Of a DNA stretch of 64,000 nucleotides, positions 24,543 through 35,573 are shown piece by piece. Positions within the stretch are counted from its first letter, which is position 1. The number at the start of each line of letters is the position of its first letter. The translations under genes and the position numbers were made by a program. Source of the DNA: Ceratorhiza oryzae-sativae (lineage: Eukaryota; Basidiomycota; Agaricomycetes; Cantharellales; Ceratobasidiaceae); contig JARWMV010000240.1 of NCBI GenBank assembly GCA_030998015.1, forward strand, positions 682,001 to 746,000. The letters are read 5' to 3'. Below the pieces are notes generated by a model. It saw only the letters and a program-made list of their open reading frames with translations, had not been told where the DNA came from and made no database searches.

Positions 24543-24559
24543 CCTGGGTTGCTACACCA
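24543..24559 (-). promoter_or_regulatory. Primer-binding site of element A
   Basis: On the minus strand TGGTGTAGCAACCCAGG begins one base after the 5' LTR. A TGG start at this distance is typical of a site complementary to a tRNA 3' CCA end; I did not identify the tRNA. Confidence 0.6.
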
Positions 24560-24560
24560 A

Positions 24561-25866
24561 TGTTACAGGTCAGGGTACACTTGAATATCCAGAGCTTAAG
24601 AAAATGTAGATATGTTAGTATACACTAATCATACTCAATACTTCTTAGACTAGAGTAAGAAGGCTCAAAGTAGTTGCAATGCAATCAAGTAACACTCAAG
24701 GTAGTCTTAATCTTTCACAGTGTAAACTGACTAATTTATAGGTATAAAGAGCAAGACTACTATGGTCAGGTTCCCTTAGATATCTTAAATGTAGTTCAGC
24801 CCTAGTCACTTGGGCTAACTGATACTAATCTTAATACTAGACTTAAGGAATAGCTTATTGGATAGATGGTGGGCTGCCTAATGCATGTACTTCCTCAGCT
24901 ACAGGTACTTGGATTTCCTCTAATAGCTGGTACTTCATGTCATGCTCAATCAGGCAATATTGTATCCTTCTATATCTCTGTATATAAGATACAGCAAATC
25001 AGACAGTATATAACTAATATGGTACTTTATTCCTCAGTACTAGTTGTATAAGAAATCACACAAAGACAAGAGAAATTGAAAGAGAAAAAGAAACCAATAA
25101 CCAGTCTGGGTTGTAAGGAGGAGTGGTGGTCTGGAAGGGCCTCAGAGGAGGTCCTTTTATACCCTGAGGAGGGCATTCCAGAGCCAAATAGATGCATGCA
25201 TGCCAGTGCAATCATCAAAAGAGGGTACTGCTATACTTGGTATACACCCTAGCCCAGTATAGGATAAGAGAGTAAAGACAGGGTGTGGATTGAAGGCATT
25301 GATGCATCTGAGACCTGCTATTGGCTTGTGGATCATATTATCATGGTATATACATGTCATGAACAGAGGCTACATCTCAGTGAGTCATAAGGTGAGTCAG
25401 AGAAGCTTCTGGATCAATTTGGGAAGCTCTCCTGACTCACTGGAGTCATTAGATCTTGATTGATGGTCCAGTAAGATTCTAATGATCTTCGGGCCATTCC
25501 GGCGCGAGGATCCGGTAGATCGCGACAATCTTCGGGCAGCAGATACTGCTGAAGATTAGCTATCGAAAGAGCATAAGATCGCTTTGATAGCGTAAGCGGT
25601 TGCCGAGATATGGGCGGTGCAATGTTGTAATCAATATCTCCTGGTAAGAGGAAATATTGCAACCTCTGTATCTCTCTGAGATCTTATTGTAAAAGCTTAA
25701 TAAAATATGCGTTGGAAAGCAGGAAATTTGTATTATTTAATGGAACGCAAAATAGTACAATTTGGAGCACATACAAATTCAAGTATTTCACAATTTAATT
25801 ACAGAGGCATTGCTTGAGGTTGGCAGAGCAGACTAAAATAATAGAAAATGTTAGTAATCCATAACA
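24561..25866 (-). repeat. LTR of element A (5' LTR position)
   Basis: The repeat is 1,306 bp with TGTTAC/ATAACA ends. On the minus strand a TATA box (GTATAAAAGG, about 25150) lies about 700 bp into the LTR. The segment about 25488-25750 retains many CpGs where the partner LTR has TG or CA; the rest is CpG-poor like its partner. Confidence 0.9.
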
Positions 25867-26777
25867 GGGAGTGGGTATACATTGGAGACAGTCATGTCAT
25901 TTAGCTGCCAGTAGTCAATGCACATGTGAAGCTTCCCATTCTTCTTTTTAACAAATATGACAGGGGATGCCATTGGTGACCTTGAGGGTCTAATATGCCC
26001 TGCTTTCAACTGGTGGTCTAAGGTATCGTGTAATTCTGCATCTTCCTTGACACCCACACTATATATGGGGCTGTGCCTTGGCTTAGCATCTGGTTTTAGG
26101 TCTATTTCCATGTCCCATTTCCTATGGGGTGGTAATGGTTGGACATCATCTTCTTTGGCAAATATTTTCTTGAATTCTTTGTATTTTGCCAGAAGCAAGT
26201 CTAAAGAGTCCAACTGGAGCTCCTTGGGTTCATTTGCTTGCACATGTAGGGGTTTGGTGATGCAATGCTTTAAGCATATTGACAAATTGAATTTCATGTC
26301 CTTCCTGTCCCAGTCAATGTCAGGGTTATGCAATTTGAGCCATGACATGCCCTGGACTAAATCATTTTTGCCAACATTCACAACATAAGCACTGAGAATT
26401 TCTTGGTGCTCCTGAATGCACAGCTCAAAGGTGCAATAGTGGGTCACAGACCCAGAGTCAATCTCCCTTCCATTGATTACTTGTAGTTTCTTTGGTGTTT
26501 TTAGGGTGACTGTAGGGATGTGATATTGTGTAACAAGGTTTTCATGTATAAATACTGACATGGCCCCTGAGTCAATCATGGCCCATCTGTTGAACTTTTT
26601 CATATTGTATGCAGACTTGTGTTTGGGGGTTGTGTGCAGAGGAAATGCATGAAAGAAAAACTGAAATTGTGATTGGTTTCCTAACAACATACATCCCACT
26701 TCCATATTTTTATTTTCATTCTGCACATTTTGTAACATAGTGCCCAAGACTGCCCCCCTGGCACAGTTTGAGCTCAT
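25867..26777 (-). pseudogene. pol start of element B: aspartic protease and reverse transcriptase (truncated)
   Basis: The frame opens at ATG 26777, which overlaps the gag stop as ATGA. A retropepsin site (WAMIDSGAMSVFIHE) and a GMSWLKLHNPDIDW motif are followed by the RT N-terminus (KKKNGKLHMCIDYWQLNDMT, then VYPLP). The sequence then enters the LTR of element A, so the catalytic YIDD part is lost. Compared with element C the frame is intact; truncation is the only clear lesion. Confidence 0.88.
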
Positions 26778-28165
26778 TCTTTTACCAACTCATCATTGGT
26801 TGTCTCTACATCTTCTACAACTGCCTTGTATCCTGACATTTTGGCTGAGGGACATTTGGCAGTGATATGACTGCACCCTCCACAGTTGTAGTAGGTATTT
26901 GTCCCCTTTCCTTTTCCTGCACTATCCAGGTCCATTGCATCTGGGTCTCTTGCCTTGGGGGCCACTGGTGGATGATTATCCTTCTTTATGTCCTTAAAGG
27001 ATTCCTGGATATTGGAGTTGCTACCATCATAACAGACAGTGGGAACTGTGAAACTCTTGGCATTGGGCCCAATGGCCACAATTTGGCCCTTTATCACCTT
27101 GCCATCCTTAATCTTGTATATTCGCTCCCCATTCCTGAACTTTTCCCTGGGGGAACTGCTTTGGGAGGTAGTTGCTGGCTTACTGGACAAGGCATTATTG
27201 CTGCTAGACTTGTTGCCCCCATGGGATGTCCTTTTGCTACCAAACAAGATAAGGTGATGGTTGATTTCCAGGGCTCGCTGAGTGAGCTGGGCAAAGGTCT
27301 TAGTGCAGGGATTGTAGTTTTGGGCCACCATGCTGTCTGTTATATCAGATGATAGGCCATCATAGAACTGGTCATGCATGGCTGTGTCATTGTAATTGAG
27401 CCCCATTGAGTATAGGTTGAAGAGGGTGAGATAGTCCTGAACCATCTTAGATTGTTTCAATTTCTGCCATTTCTTGCAGTTATTTTTGGTGCAGTTCAGG
27501 TCTCCATAACAGGTAGCAAACTCTTGCCAAAATAGTTTAGCATCATGAAGCCATGCAACTGTAGTTCCCAGGTTTAGGATTTTGAATTCCTCATATGAGT
27601 TGACCCATTTGGCAGTGGACCCTTCAAGATAAGATGTGATAAAGGCAACCACCTGATCTGCAGAGTGCCCACTCATGTTTGTGTTGATGTATCAAGCACA
27701 TGCAATTCTAAATGAAATGGTGTCTTCATGCTTTGTGCCATCAAATTTTTGGGGAGCAGCCATTTTAACTTTTGCAGTTGATCCACTAGAGGTAATGGTG
27801 GTGGCTGGTTGTGGCTGGATCATGCTGGAGGAGGGTTGTACTTGGGTGGCACCTGAGCCACCTGAGGAGGTATTGATTTGCACTTCAATGTGTGTGATAG
27901 TAGTTTGGAGTATTGCTAACATGCTAACTAGGTTGTTAACATTGGTGGCCAGCCTGGCCACATTGGCATCTATCTTTGTCTGGTTTGTTGTGAGTTTTGC
28001 TTCAAGCAAATCTGTGTAAGTTTTATTATTATGTTTGATGTCTCCAATATCATTTTGGAGGTTGTTGGTTTGTTCTTGCAATTTGTCCATTGACTGAAGC
28101 ATGTAAATGACTTTTTCTCCATCAGACGTGCTTGCCCAAGCAGGGGTAGAAGGTTGTGATGCCAT
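26774..28165 (-). pseudogene. gag of element B
   Basis: The start is MASQPSTPAW at 28165 and one frame runs to the TGA at 26776-26774, interrupted by a TGA near 27678 where element C has CGA. It has an N-terminal coiled coil (SMDKLQEQTNNLQNDIGD), a Ty3 capsid core (FITSYLEGSTAKWVNSYEEF, VQDYLTLFNLYSMGLNYND) and a CCHC zinc knuckle near the end in which the first Cys has become Tyr (YYNCGGCSHITAKCP, against CYNCGGRGHIAAKCP in C). Gag assembles the particle and binds RNA through the knuckle. Confidence 0.88.
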
Positions 28166-28188
28166 TTCAGGGAGATCTCAGATAGATT

Positions 28189-29094
28189 CTAGGAACAACT
28201 GAGGTGGTAGGGGATTACAGGGAATTGAGAGTTGTTTTGATAATAGAAGATCTCTGTACCCTGCACAAGTCTATAAATTTCAAAGTTTTCAATCCCCCCA
28301 AATCTCAACCACATATCATCCAAGTCCCAACTCTTGGTGTCCTGGCAGCAATACAGGGGTTCCACCCTCTTCAGTTTAATTTGATCCCTCAGGAGCACTT
28401 CCTTGCGGAAAATCAATTTGGCCTGCTGGAAGGGATGCTTCTTCCTGAATTGGCAAGCCTGTGCCACTTAGAAAGGTAGGGTGAGGGAGGTCTGATGGCG
28501 TTGAGAAGACAGGGAAGGCATACTTGTGGGGTCCAGTTGTTTCTTGGACTAGTGCTTGTAGTTCAAGATGATTGTGGAGGAGGGATAGATAGTCCTCCTG
28601 GTGTTTGCAACCACTTGGTTAGGTATGCACAGCAGGCCTTGGCTTTGCAAAGTTTTTCACAGGTTTCTTTGTACCTATTGCAGTAATGACAATACCTGTC
28701 TTGGAAGTTTTCAATGGTATCTAGTAGGTGACAAAGGAGTTGTTGGCCAAGGTTCTCCAGCTTATAGCTGGTGACAGGGGATGATATAGTAGTATAAAAA
28801 TTTGTCCTTCTTAGGACAGTAGGGGCAGTGTGCTGGGAAGGTGGCTCCATTTGCTTGATGGCAAATTTTGCACTTGGGGGCACCTGGCTCAGTGACAAAG
28901 GCTTGTTGGGCTTGTCTGACTTTCTGGGGGTGGACTTTGACAATTTTCACATGGTTAAAGTTGATGTGCCCAGCCTCCTCAAGGATATCTTTGACCAAGT
29001 TGAGAGTGAAGCAGTGGATAGACAGGTGTCCAAACCACCCACACAAGTGGCAGTGGTGGTCTTCTGTAAAGGGTTGTGCCACTGGGGGCTGCAT
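28189..29094 (-). pseudogene. ORF upstream of gag in element B: two zinc-binding motifs, coiled coil, conserved tail
   Basis: From ATG 29094 the frame has a CX2CX4HX4C knuckle (CHLCGWFGHLSIHC) and a second Cys cluster (CKICHQANGATFPAHCPYC), stopping at 28762. An overlapping frame (28943-28563) encodes a helical stretch (RYCHYCNRYKETCEKLCKAK), and a third (28467-28189) encodes DTKSWDLDDMWLRFGGIENF. The same three segments appear in element C (35880-36835) with similar protein sequence, so they probably belong to one product joined by splicing or frameshifts, or broken by old indels. I know no described counterpart. Confidence 0.5.
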
Positions 29095-29506
29095 TCTGTC
29101 AGGGATGTATTTGAGCAAGAACAAGACAGAACAAGAAAAGATAGACCCTTTCCTGAGTCTATTGGAGTGGGAAGGTGACCTCTGTTGCTCAGCTACTTAA
29201 GGGCAATGAGCAACCCCACCTCTTGTCAACAAAAGAGATGAGAGAACCAAAGCTTGTTACAACATGTAAGGGACCCAACCTTTGGTCAGTGAGTGGCTGC
29301 ATCCATGAGGACCAATAGCACTTCAACTGATATAGGTGTGCAAGGTTTCACAGAGGCATGTATAGGGCAATGATGTCTTGTGGCTGTGGATAGGTTGAGT
29401 AGGATTGGGGAAGGCAGCAGAGTGATATCTCAAGACAAGACCAACAGTGTTACAGACATATCCCAGACAATGCTGAGACTTATGATTGAACAAGAACTTG
29501 ACCTGA

Positions 29507-29868
29507 TGTCAACAACAACAAGTCAGGCAACAAGAAAAGTAAGAAAGAAAGAACTTGTATTCAATGAGAGGTCAAGTTCTTGAGGAGTCCTCTGCAAACT
29601 TGACCCAGTTTATATACATGATATGAGCCACATCATAACAAACAAGTCCATACAGTGAGTCATGACCAATAAGAGATAGAAGCAACTGCAGAACTGCAGA
29701 ATTTCACATCAGAGTTCAAATACATCTTGGTTATTGGTCTGGAACATCCCTTGAGTCACATGACACAGATATACCATAAAAGGCAAGTATGTTTTGAAAA
29801 TGATCTCATAAAATGTAATAAATCAAGAAAATATTATAGAGTGGATATATGCATGTCAGTTCATGACA
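29507..29868 (-). repeat. 5' LTR of element B
   Basis: The LTR is 362 bp, similar to the 375-bp LTRs of element C, starting TGTCATGAACTGAC and ending GTTGTTGACA on the minus strand. It is followed by AGGTCAAGTTCTTG, which is complementary to the LTR segment whose plus-strand copy is 29569-29583. Confidence 0.85.
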
Positions 29869-30109
29869 ACTAGGGCTGAACTACATTTAGGATATCTGAG
29901 GGAACCTGACTATAGTAGTCTTGCTTGTTATACCTATAAATTGGTCAGTTCAAACTGTGAAAGATTAAGACCACCTTGAGTATTACATGATTGCATTGCA
30001 ACTACTTTGAGCCTTCTTACTCTAGTCTAAGAAGTATTAAGTACAATTAGTATATGAACATATCTACATTTGCTTAAGCTCTAGATATTCAAGTGTACCC
30101 TAACCTGTA
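29869..30109 (+). repeat. Fragment of an A-type LTR, inverted relative to element A
   Basis: This 240-bp piece is the reverse complement of the first 245 bp of 24561-25866 and ends CCTGTAACA, the true LTR terminus. Element B is inserted in it and the other part is missing. To its right the integrase sequence of E1 continues. Confidence 0.85.
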
Positions 30110-30236
30110 ACAAGCTCTTCTGCAGATGAGGATTCCCTGCACAGAATCAACTGGATTGTCTTGTACAAGCAATACACAACAGTCAAAATGCTGTCAAAGC
30201 CTCTTGATTTCAGCAGTTTGACTATGTGTCAGGGCT

Positions 30237-30749
30237 GACAACCTCAACAGCAACACCTTACACTGATGAGGCCAGGGTAGACCCAAAGGCTATGATGGCC
30301 AAGGGTCAGACTGCAACATCTAGACAGGACATGCAGTGAAGCAAAGGGGTGCATCAACACACAGAGGGTTGTCAGATGTGTACTTGGCCTTAAGAGGTCT
30401 TGGCAAGTACTATATGGCTTGGTGACCAACTCAGGTAGAAGGGATAGTTCAACAGGAGGTCAAGTTCTGAGGCCTAAGTCTCTCAGGCTCTCCCTTATAT
30501 GTTCAAGGATTGGGTTGTACATGTGAAATAGCAATTAGTGTAAAGTCATACAATATGTGAAGTGGTGCCATGTCAACAGAATATTGCATAATACATTAAC
30601 AATGCTCAACAACAACAAGGTCATGTGACTCACTCAATAATTCTATGCATATACCTGCATAAACAGGAATTGTCCAAAAAGTAGACAATAGAGATAAAAT
30701 AAAATTGTATAAATTCTGAACCAATTGGTGCTCATGGTCTAGGCCACAA
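30237..30749. mobile_element. 513-bp insertion in E1 integrase with a 7-bp flanking repeat
   Basis: GACTATG occurs on both sides (30230-30236 and 30750-30756), and joining across it restores the E2-like integrase sequence. The insert starts TGTCAGGGCTGAC and ends GGCCACAA; I see no good terminal inverted repeat and no coding capacity. A 7-8 bp duplication would fit a non-autonomous hAT-like element. Confidence 0.6.
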
Positions 30750-30986
30750 GACTATGAAATCATATCACATGTCTTGCCAGCCCCTGGCAAGAACAGGGAG
30801 AGGATGTAGAGCAAGGTGTCTCTCATGTCCCCTGCTCCTTTTGGAGATTTCACAAGAGTCTACATAACAATTGAGCTGGAACTTCATAGCCAGCCAGTAG
30901 TAGTGTCTTGACCACAGCTCTAGAGTGTGCACACATGCACAATGCCCAGCAGCTGGTGAATCATGGAAATGCACCAACAAGCTCTG

Positions 30987-31663
30987 TGTGATGAGCCACA
31001 ATCAAGGTCTTGTGGCTAACCATCATTTTTTCCTTTGTCTACTGCATTTTTCTTGTGCCTTGACCAGCTCCCCTTCATGAGTAAGAACCTCCACTTGCTT
31101 ACTGAGCCACTTCCAATTCTTAGTCCCTTGCTTACCAATCACTGCCATTCACCTTACTCAGCTTACTGACTTGCTGACTGATGGACATACTATTATTAGT
31201 AACTGGCTGACTGATCACTGCCATTCATTCTTACTCATCCTGCATGTATGCTTGGTCACTCCCTTGTTTAGCTTAGTTAAAAGCAAGGAGAGCAAGCTGG
31301 TCTACCCCAGCTTGCTCTACCTCATCAATTCCCCTCTAAAGCACTCTGTGTGGAGTTCAGTCCCTAGCTGACTTATTAGCTTAAGTAGTGGCTAGAAGGA
31401 CCTTAAGTCAAAGCCACATTGCAAGCCCCAGCAGTAAGCATCTGACTTAGCTGCTGTCCACAGTTGCTTACTCAGTGATGGGTGTCTGTCAGCCACAAGC
31501 AGATCAGTGCATACAGTGTCAAGCCACAAGACAGTAGACACATGTAAGGCATCCAGCCAACACAAGCCATGCCTCAGTAATAGACAGGAAATAGTCCAAA
31601 CACATTTTGGGCATGAGCCACTTGTAAAGCAAAGTCTGACAACTGCTTTCAGAGGTTGCAACA
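30987..31663. repeat. Solo LTR of an unassigned family in E1
   Basis: The 677-bp insert starts TGTGATGAGCC and ends GGTTGCAACA, and is flanked by CTCTG on both sides (30982-30986 and 31664-31668). TG...CA ends and a 5-bp duplication are what a solo LTR leaves. It does not match the other LTR families in the window. Confidence 0.7.
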
Positions 31664-32487
31664 CTCTGTTTGATGTCAGACTCATCAGCAACAACAATTG
31701 TTCCCTGTTAAAACAAGACTCCATCCCACATAGAATAGTCCTTGAACTGTGCTGCAATAAAATGGGCATATTCTGTGAACCAGAGATGGCAGAGAAAATC
31801 ACTTCTCAGTTAGGGTTGTCCAGCAGCATGTCCTTGATCAGGGAGATAAGTGGAGCTGACATTGCTGCTGCTTTGCCAACAAGGAGGTGTTCTGGAAGCA
31901 TTATCTGTGGCTTAGGCTCTGAAGGGATGCGCTCCAGCCACCATGAGAGCACATGTGGTTTCTCCAACAATGTACCTGGCTTGTGTTCAATGACAAAGTT
32001 GTAGGAGGCAAGGGTGAGGTGCCAGTGTGCATGTCATCTGTTAAAGCTCCTGGAAGTCTTCCAGTTCTCCAGATTCTTGTGATCAGTCAAGACAGTGACT
32101 GGGTGCTTTGTTCCTGCCAGGAAAATGTGCCAGTGTTCAAAGGAGCAAATTATAGCCAGTAGTTCCTTGTCATGGGTATCATAATTGAGCTCTGCAGGGG
32201 AGAAGCAGGCTGAAATGATGGCTACAGGGTGCATGCATCCATCAGCCTGTCACTGAGACAGCACAGCACCCATTGCATTGCCCAAAGCATCAGTTTCCAG
32301 ATGATAGGGTTCATACTCATTTGGGTGTGCAAGCACAGGTTCCAATGAAATTGCCAGTTTGATGCCATCAAATGCTGCTTGCTTCTCTTCTCCCCAATGC
32401 CATGGGATGTCCAGATCTGTAAGATCATGCAGTGGCCTTGCCAACCAGCTGAAATCTGCAATGCAGCAACAGTAGAAGTTTGCAAAT

Positions 32488-33045
32488 TGTTGTGACCCTC
32501 TGGATGCTTCCTTGCAAAGCACTTAAGTAGTGGCTGCATTGACAGTTTGGTGCTATGTGGTATGTATTGAGTGTTCTAGTTACAGTGTTTGCTATGGTCT
32601 ATGGTGGTTGACAAGATAAAGCAAGCTGAGGCATCCAGTCTTGCTTTATCCTTCTTATATATGCCTGTGGCTGCAGTGGCTGCAGATGTATTATCTAAGC
32701 ACAATCCGCAGTAGGTGCAGGTTATGTACAGTACTATGGGTTAGGTAATTGTTTGTCTTAAGTTTGTGCAGCTCCGAATCTTATAGAGCCACATGAGGTC
32801 CAAGGGGTAAGCACTGAGGTCATGTGATCCTGCCATAAGCACCAAGATCATGTGACAACTTGCTCCTCACTCCAAGTAACAAGGGAGAGAAATGCTGGAG
32901 TGAGTTCAGGGTAACCACTGTAAGCACTGGTTAAGTGCCAAGGTCACATGACCTTGTTTATGGCTTGTTCTGCTTAGGAAAAAAATGCCATAAATCCGTA
33001 AAAATATTTGGTTATTCTATTATGTCTGTTTGACAGGTAATAACA
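32488..33045 (-). repeat. 3' LTR of element D
   Basis: The ends are TGTTGTGACC and GGTAATAACA. It contains the inverted repeat GATAAAGCAAG (32615-32625) / CTTGCTTTATC (32640-32650) with a 14-nt loop, kept in the partner LTR. Confidence 0.92.
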
Positions 33046-33473
33046 TTATCCCCCCCTTTGGACATGTCTTGGGGGACCTCAAGACATGGTTTGGGTCCTT
33101 ATGCAAAAGGAATCTCATGCACCAAGGAGGTTAAGGGTGCTGGACTCAAACCAACAACCTTTTGGCTGATTCAGTGTTGTTCGATGAGGTCAGGCTGAGT
33201 CAGGCTAGACCCTTAACCTCTTTGTTACATGAGATTGTTTTTCTTTTCTTTGTTGTGGAGGTTATTTAGGGGTGAGGATTTGTCTGCTTCTCAGAATGCC
33301 CCAACTGTTTGGATGGGCATAGCAGAAGTTGTACAGTACAGTAAATTATTCTAAGGGAATACAAAGAATGGTTTTTCTCCTGTTTACACCCATTCTACAT
33401 TTCATGATACCCATAAGTCCCCTTCTTCCCCCTCTATGTCTGACCAACACTTCATGATTGCCAACCAGCTATT
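33046..33473. other. Element D: polypurine tract and 3' untranslated part
   Basis: The purine-rich tract of D lies at 33046-33060 (read on the minus strand). No coding sequence is recognised in the remaining 400 bp. Confidence 0.5.
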
Positions 33474-34450
33474 TCACAGAATAACTGTCAGCTGTACCTT
33501 CATCAATTTCATGTGCACATACCTGCCTGTGAAGTCCACCTTGTACTGGCTCAGGGCCTTGAGCAAGTACTTCCTGTTTGACTGGACCATGTTGTCCAGG
33601 ATCCAAATGTCAGCATCTTCTGACAAGTTGCCCACATTCCACACATTGCAAATCTGGCTGTGGCAGCCCTTGGATTGTGCATACATTGTTTTCCCTGTTC
33701 CAGTTTCTCCTTCTATCACCAGGATGCGATGGCACACCCCTCTTCCCCTCTTCTCAACCTCCTTGGCAAACCATCTGTCTGCTTGGTCAATGTGCTCCCA
33801 GTCTTCTAGGACCTCTAACTCCACAGGGATTGCAGGCATGCAACCCTGGTCTTCCTTGTATGTGTACTCAGCATATGCTTGTACCAAGTTCTGCATCATC
33901 ACCATCTGGAGGGGGCAGAGGTGCTTGAATGCCTGGTAGTACTCCTGTTTCATCGCCAAGGCAACAATCTCCATCCCATCCTCCAAGTCTGCCTCCATCC
34001 TTGACCGTTTTCCACCCTTTCCCTTCACCAAGATCTCCTCCAACCTTTCCAAGGTCAGGTCCCCCACCATCAAATCCTCTATCTCCTCGCCATTAGCTCC
34101 AATGTCCTTCCAGAGATAGTTGAAGGGGTCCCTTTCTGGGTTGCCTCCTGGCCTGTCCTTGAGGTCTTTGGGCCATATGTTGGGGTGTTGCCCCTCGAAG
34201 TCCCAGAACCCCACATTCTGGGTGTTCCACCCACCCTTCTGTTCCTGACTGATGGAGAGGGCGTGGACATGCAGGGGCTGGGTTGGGTTGTAGTTCAGCT
34301 CCTCCAGGTTGTGCCATTCAACCATGGCTAAGGTTGCCCAGTGATTGGGCTGGTGGTGGCAGAACACCTCATATTGGGTGGCAAGCCCACTTGAGGGCTG
34401 ATTGCGTAGCTTCAACCAGGTCAGCAGCACTGCCCTGGTCTGGACATGGA
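33474..34450 (-). pseudogene. Rep-like protein (HUH endonuclease plus P-loop helicase) of CRESS-DNA-virus type
   Basis: Reading down from about 34450: motif I-like VLLTW; motif II with the HUH pair (LHVHAL, about 54 residues in); a GRS-like segment (DFEGQHPNI); motif III YLWK, with the Tyr that nicks DNA and its Lys; then Walker A GETGTGKT (about residue 241) and Walker B ADIWILDN. The order and spacing match Rep of geminivirus- and genomovirus-like replicons, which nick the plus strand at an origin hairpin and unwind it for rolling-circle replication. A TGA lies just upstream of motif I, and a further minus-strand frame (34680-34471) may be an N-terminal extension in another frame, so an intact start is not visible. 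The C-terminus ends soon after the helicase motifs. I judge it an old captured or endogenised copy, probably non-functional. Confidence 0.8.
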
Positions 34451-35099
34451 ATCAGGGGGCCTGTGCAGTTTCAGTTGGCTCTTTGGACCTGTGATCTGTC
34501 AGCATAAGCTGTGTAGAAGCAGGTGAGGGGGCTTGGCTTGATTCCAAGGGTGCCAGCAATGGTGATGCCAACCTCTGCCCTGTGCTTGATTCGTTTGGCT
34601 GGAGTGTTCCCACGTTCAAGCCATCTTTGCTTAGCATTGTTGGTGTTTTTTGAGGTAGATGTGTCTTGTGGGGAGGGCATGAAATGATAGCCCCTTTTAC
34701 CCCCAAAGGTGTCCCCTAGATATACCCTTTCTGGTTGTTGTGATCATGTGGTTTCCTGATGTAGGCTTGTGCTGGTTATGATGCATCTCCAAGGGGTGCC
34801 CTTCCTGTGTTCCCCTGTGTCGGCCTTATTCTTTGCTATGCTTGGGGCCTCTGCTCCTCCACTTTGGTTGGTGCCCCCTCTCTGACCCCTCTGGTAGTTA
34901 GGGGATAGCGTATATTCATGTGACTAGGCTAGGTCATGTGATTCCTGTGCTTTGTTGTTTGTTTTCTGGCAGATGGTCACATGTCTGTTGGTGTCACCTG
35001 ACCAGACTTTGTTTTGATGTTTGTGCAAGTTATTGTGTTGCACCATGATTTTTTAATGTTTGTGGTTTTGTTGTTTTCCTTCCTCATCCTGTCTTTACT
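34451..35099. other. Region between the divergent Rep-like gene and small ORF
   Basis: The 400 bp centred on 34900 separates two divergently oriented coding regions. A short hairpin CCCCT-N9-AGGGG lies at 34886-34904. In CRESS replicons the origin hairpin sits between divergent genes; this one has only a 5-bp stem and no clear nonanucleotide, so it is a weak candidate. Confidence 0.3.
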
Positions 35100-35198
35100 A
35101 TGCATGTTATTTCCCTTAACTACAATCCCCTTGACTGCACCTGCTGGTCTCTCCCTGAGGGGGAGTACTGTGCCTACTGTGATGCCATGTGCAATGCC

Positions 35199-35573
35199 TG
35201 TCACAAACTGACATGCATATATCCACTCTATAATATTTTCTCGATTTACTACATTTTACAAGATCATCTTCAAACATACTTGCCTGTTATGGTATATCTG
35301 TGTCATGTGACTCAGGGAATGTTCCAGACCGGTAACCAAGATGTATTTCAACTCTGATGTGAAATTCTGCAGTTCCGCAGTCACTTCTACTGCTTCTATC
35401 TCTTATCAGTCATGACTCACTGTACGGACTTGTTTGTTATGATGTGGCTTGTACTATGTATATAAACCAGGTCAAGTTCGCAGAGGGCTCCTCAAGAACT
35501 TGACCTCTTGTCAAATACAAGTTCTTTTCCTTTCTTACTATTTTTCTTGTTGCCTGACTTGTCGTTGTCGACA
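35199..35573 (+). repeat. 5' LTR of element C
   Basis: 375 bp, TGTCACAAAC to GTTGTCGACA. A TATA box TATATAAA is at 35459-35466. Confidence 0.95.
35459..35506 (+). promoter_or_regulatory. Core promoter and self-primer segment of element C
   Basis: TATATAAA (35459-35466) places the likely RNA start near 35490. TCAAGAACTTGACCT at 35492-35506 is the exact complement of the primer-binding site at 35576-35590, so the RNA 5' end can fold onto it. Confidence 0.7.

Larger units (their letters stand above)
4853..25866 (-). mobile_element. Element A: large Ty3/gypsy chromovirus, nested and decayed
   Basis: Two direct repeats of about 1.3 kb (4853-6162 and 24561-25866) begin TGTTAC and end ATAACA. Read on the minus strand the order is 5' LTR, primer-binding site, leader ORF, gag, pol (RT, RNase H, integrase, chromodomain), two extra genes, a G-rich polypurine tract (beside 6163) and 3' LTR. 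Subtracting the hAT and Tc1 insertions leaves about 12.4 kb, large for a Ty3 element. The outer flanks do not form a 5-bp duplication (AACAA on the left, GGGAG on the right), and element B present on the right does not continue on the left. The two LTRs may therefore have been brought together by recombination rather than by one insertion. Confidence 0.85.
25867..29868 (-). mobile_element. Element B: chromovirus of the C family, 3' half missing
   Basis: It has a 5' LTR (29507-29868), upstream ORF, gag and the protease/RT start of pol, all on the minus strand and closely similar to element C. It ends inside the RT where the right LTR of element A begins, and the rest of pol and its 3' LTR are not in the window. 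Confidence 0.85.
30110..32487 (-). pseudogene. Element E1: pol fragments (RNase H, integrase) with two insertions
   Basis: On the minus strand the end of RT and RNase H are read at 32487-31669 (FANFYCCCIADFSWLARPLH, YHLETDALGNAMGAVLSQ, LNYDTHDKELLAIICSFEHW, VTVLTDHKNLENWK). Integrase finger sequence is at 30986-30757 (HFHDSPAAGH, SCEISKRSRGHE) and more integrase at 30229-30110. The pieces align with E2 (57254-60160) and are separated by a 677-bp solo LTR and a 513-bp insertion. Many stops and shifts are present. RT sequence continues beyond element D for about 25 bp (45082-45107, CAAATCCACAGAAACTC...). Confidence 0.85.

Noticed and set aside
33474..34450. Helitron helicase/Rep
   Set aside because: A single-Tyr YxxK motif and short P-loop helicase of CRESS type are seen, not the two-Tyr Rep and long Pif1 helicase of Helitrons.
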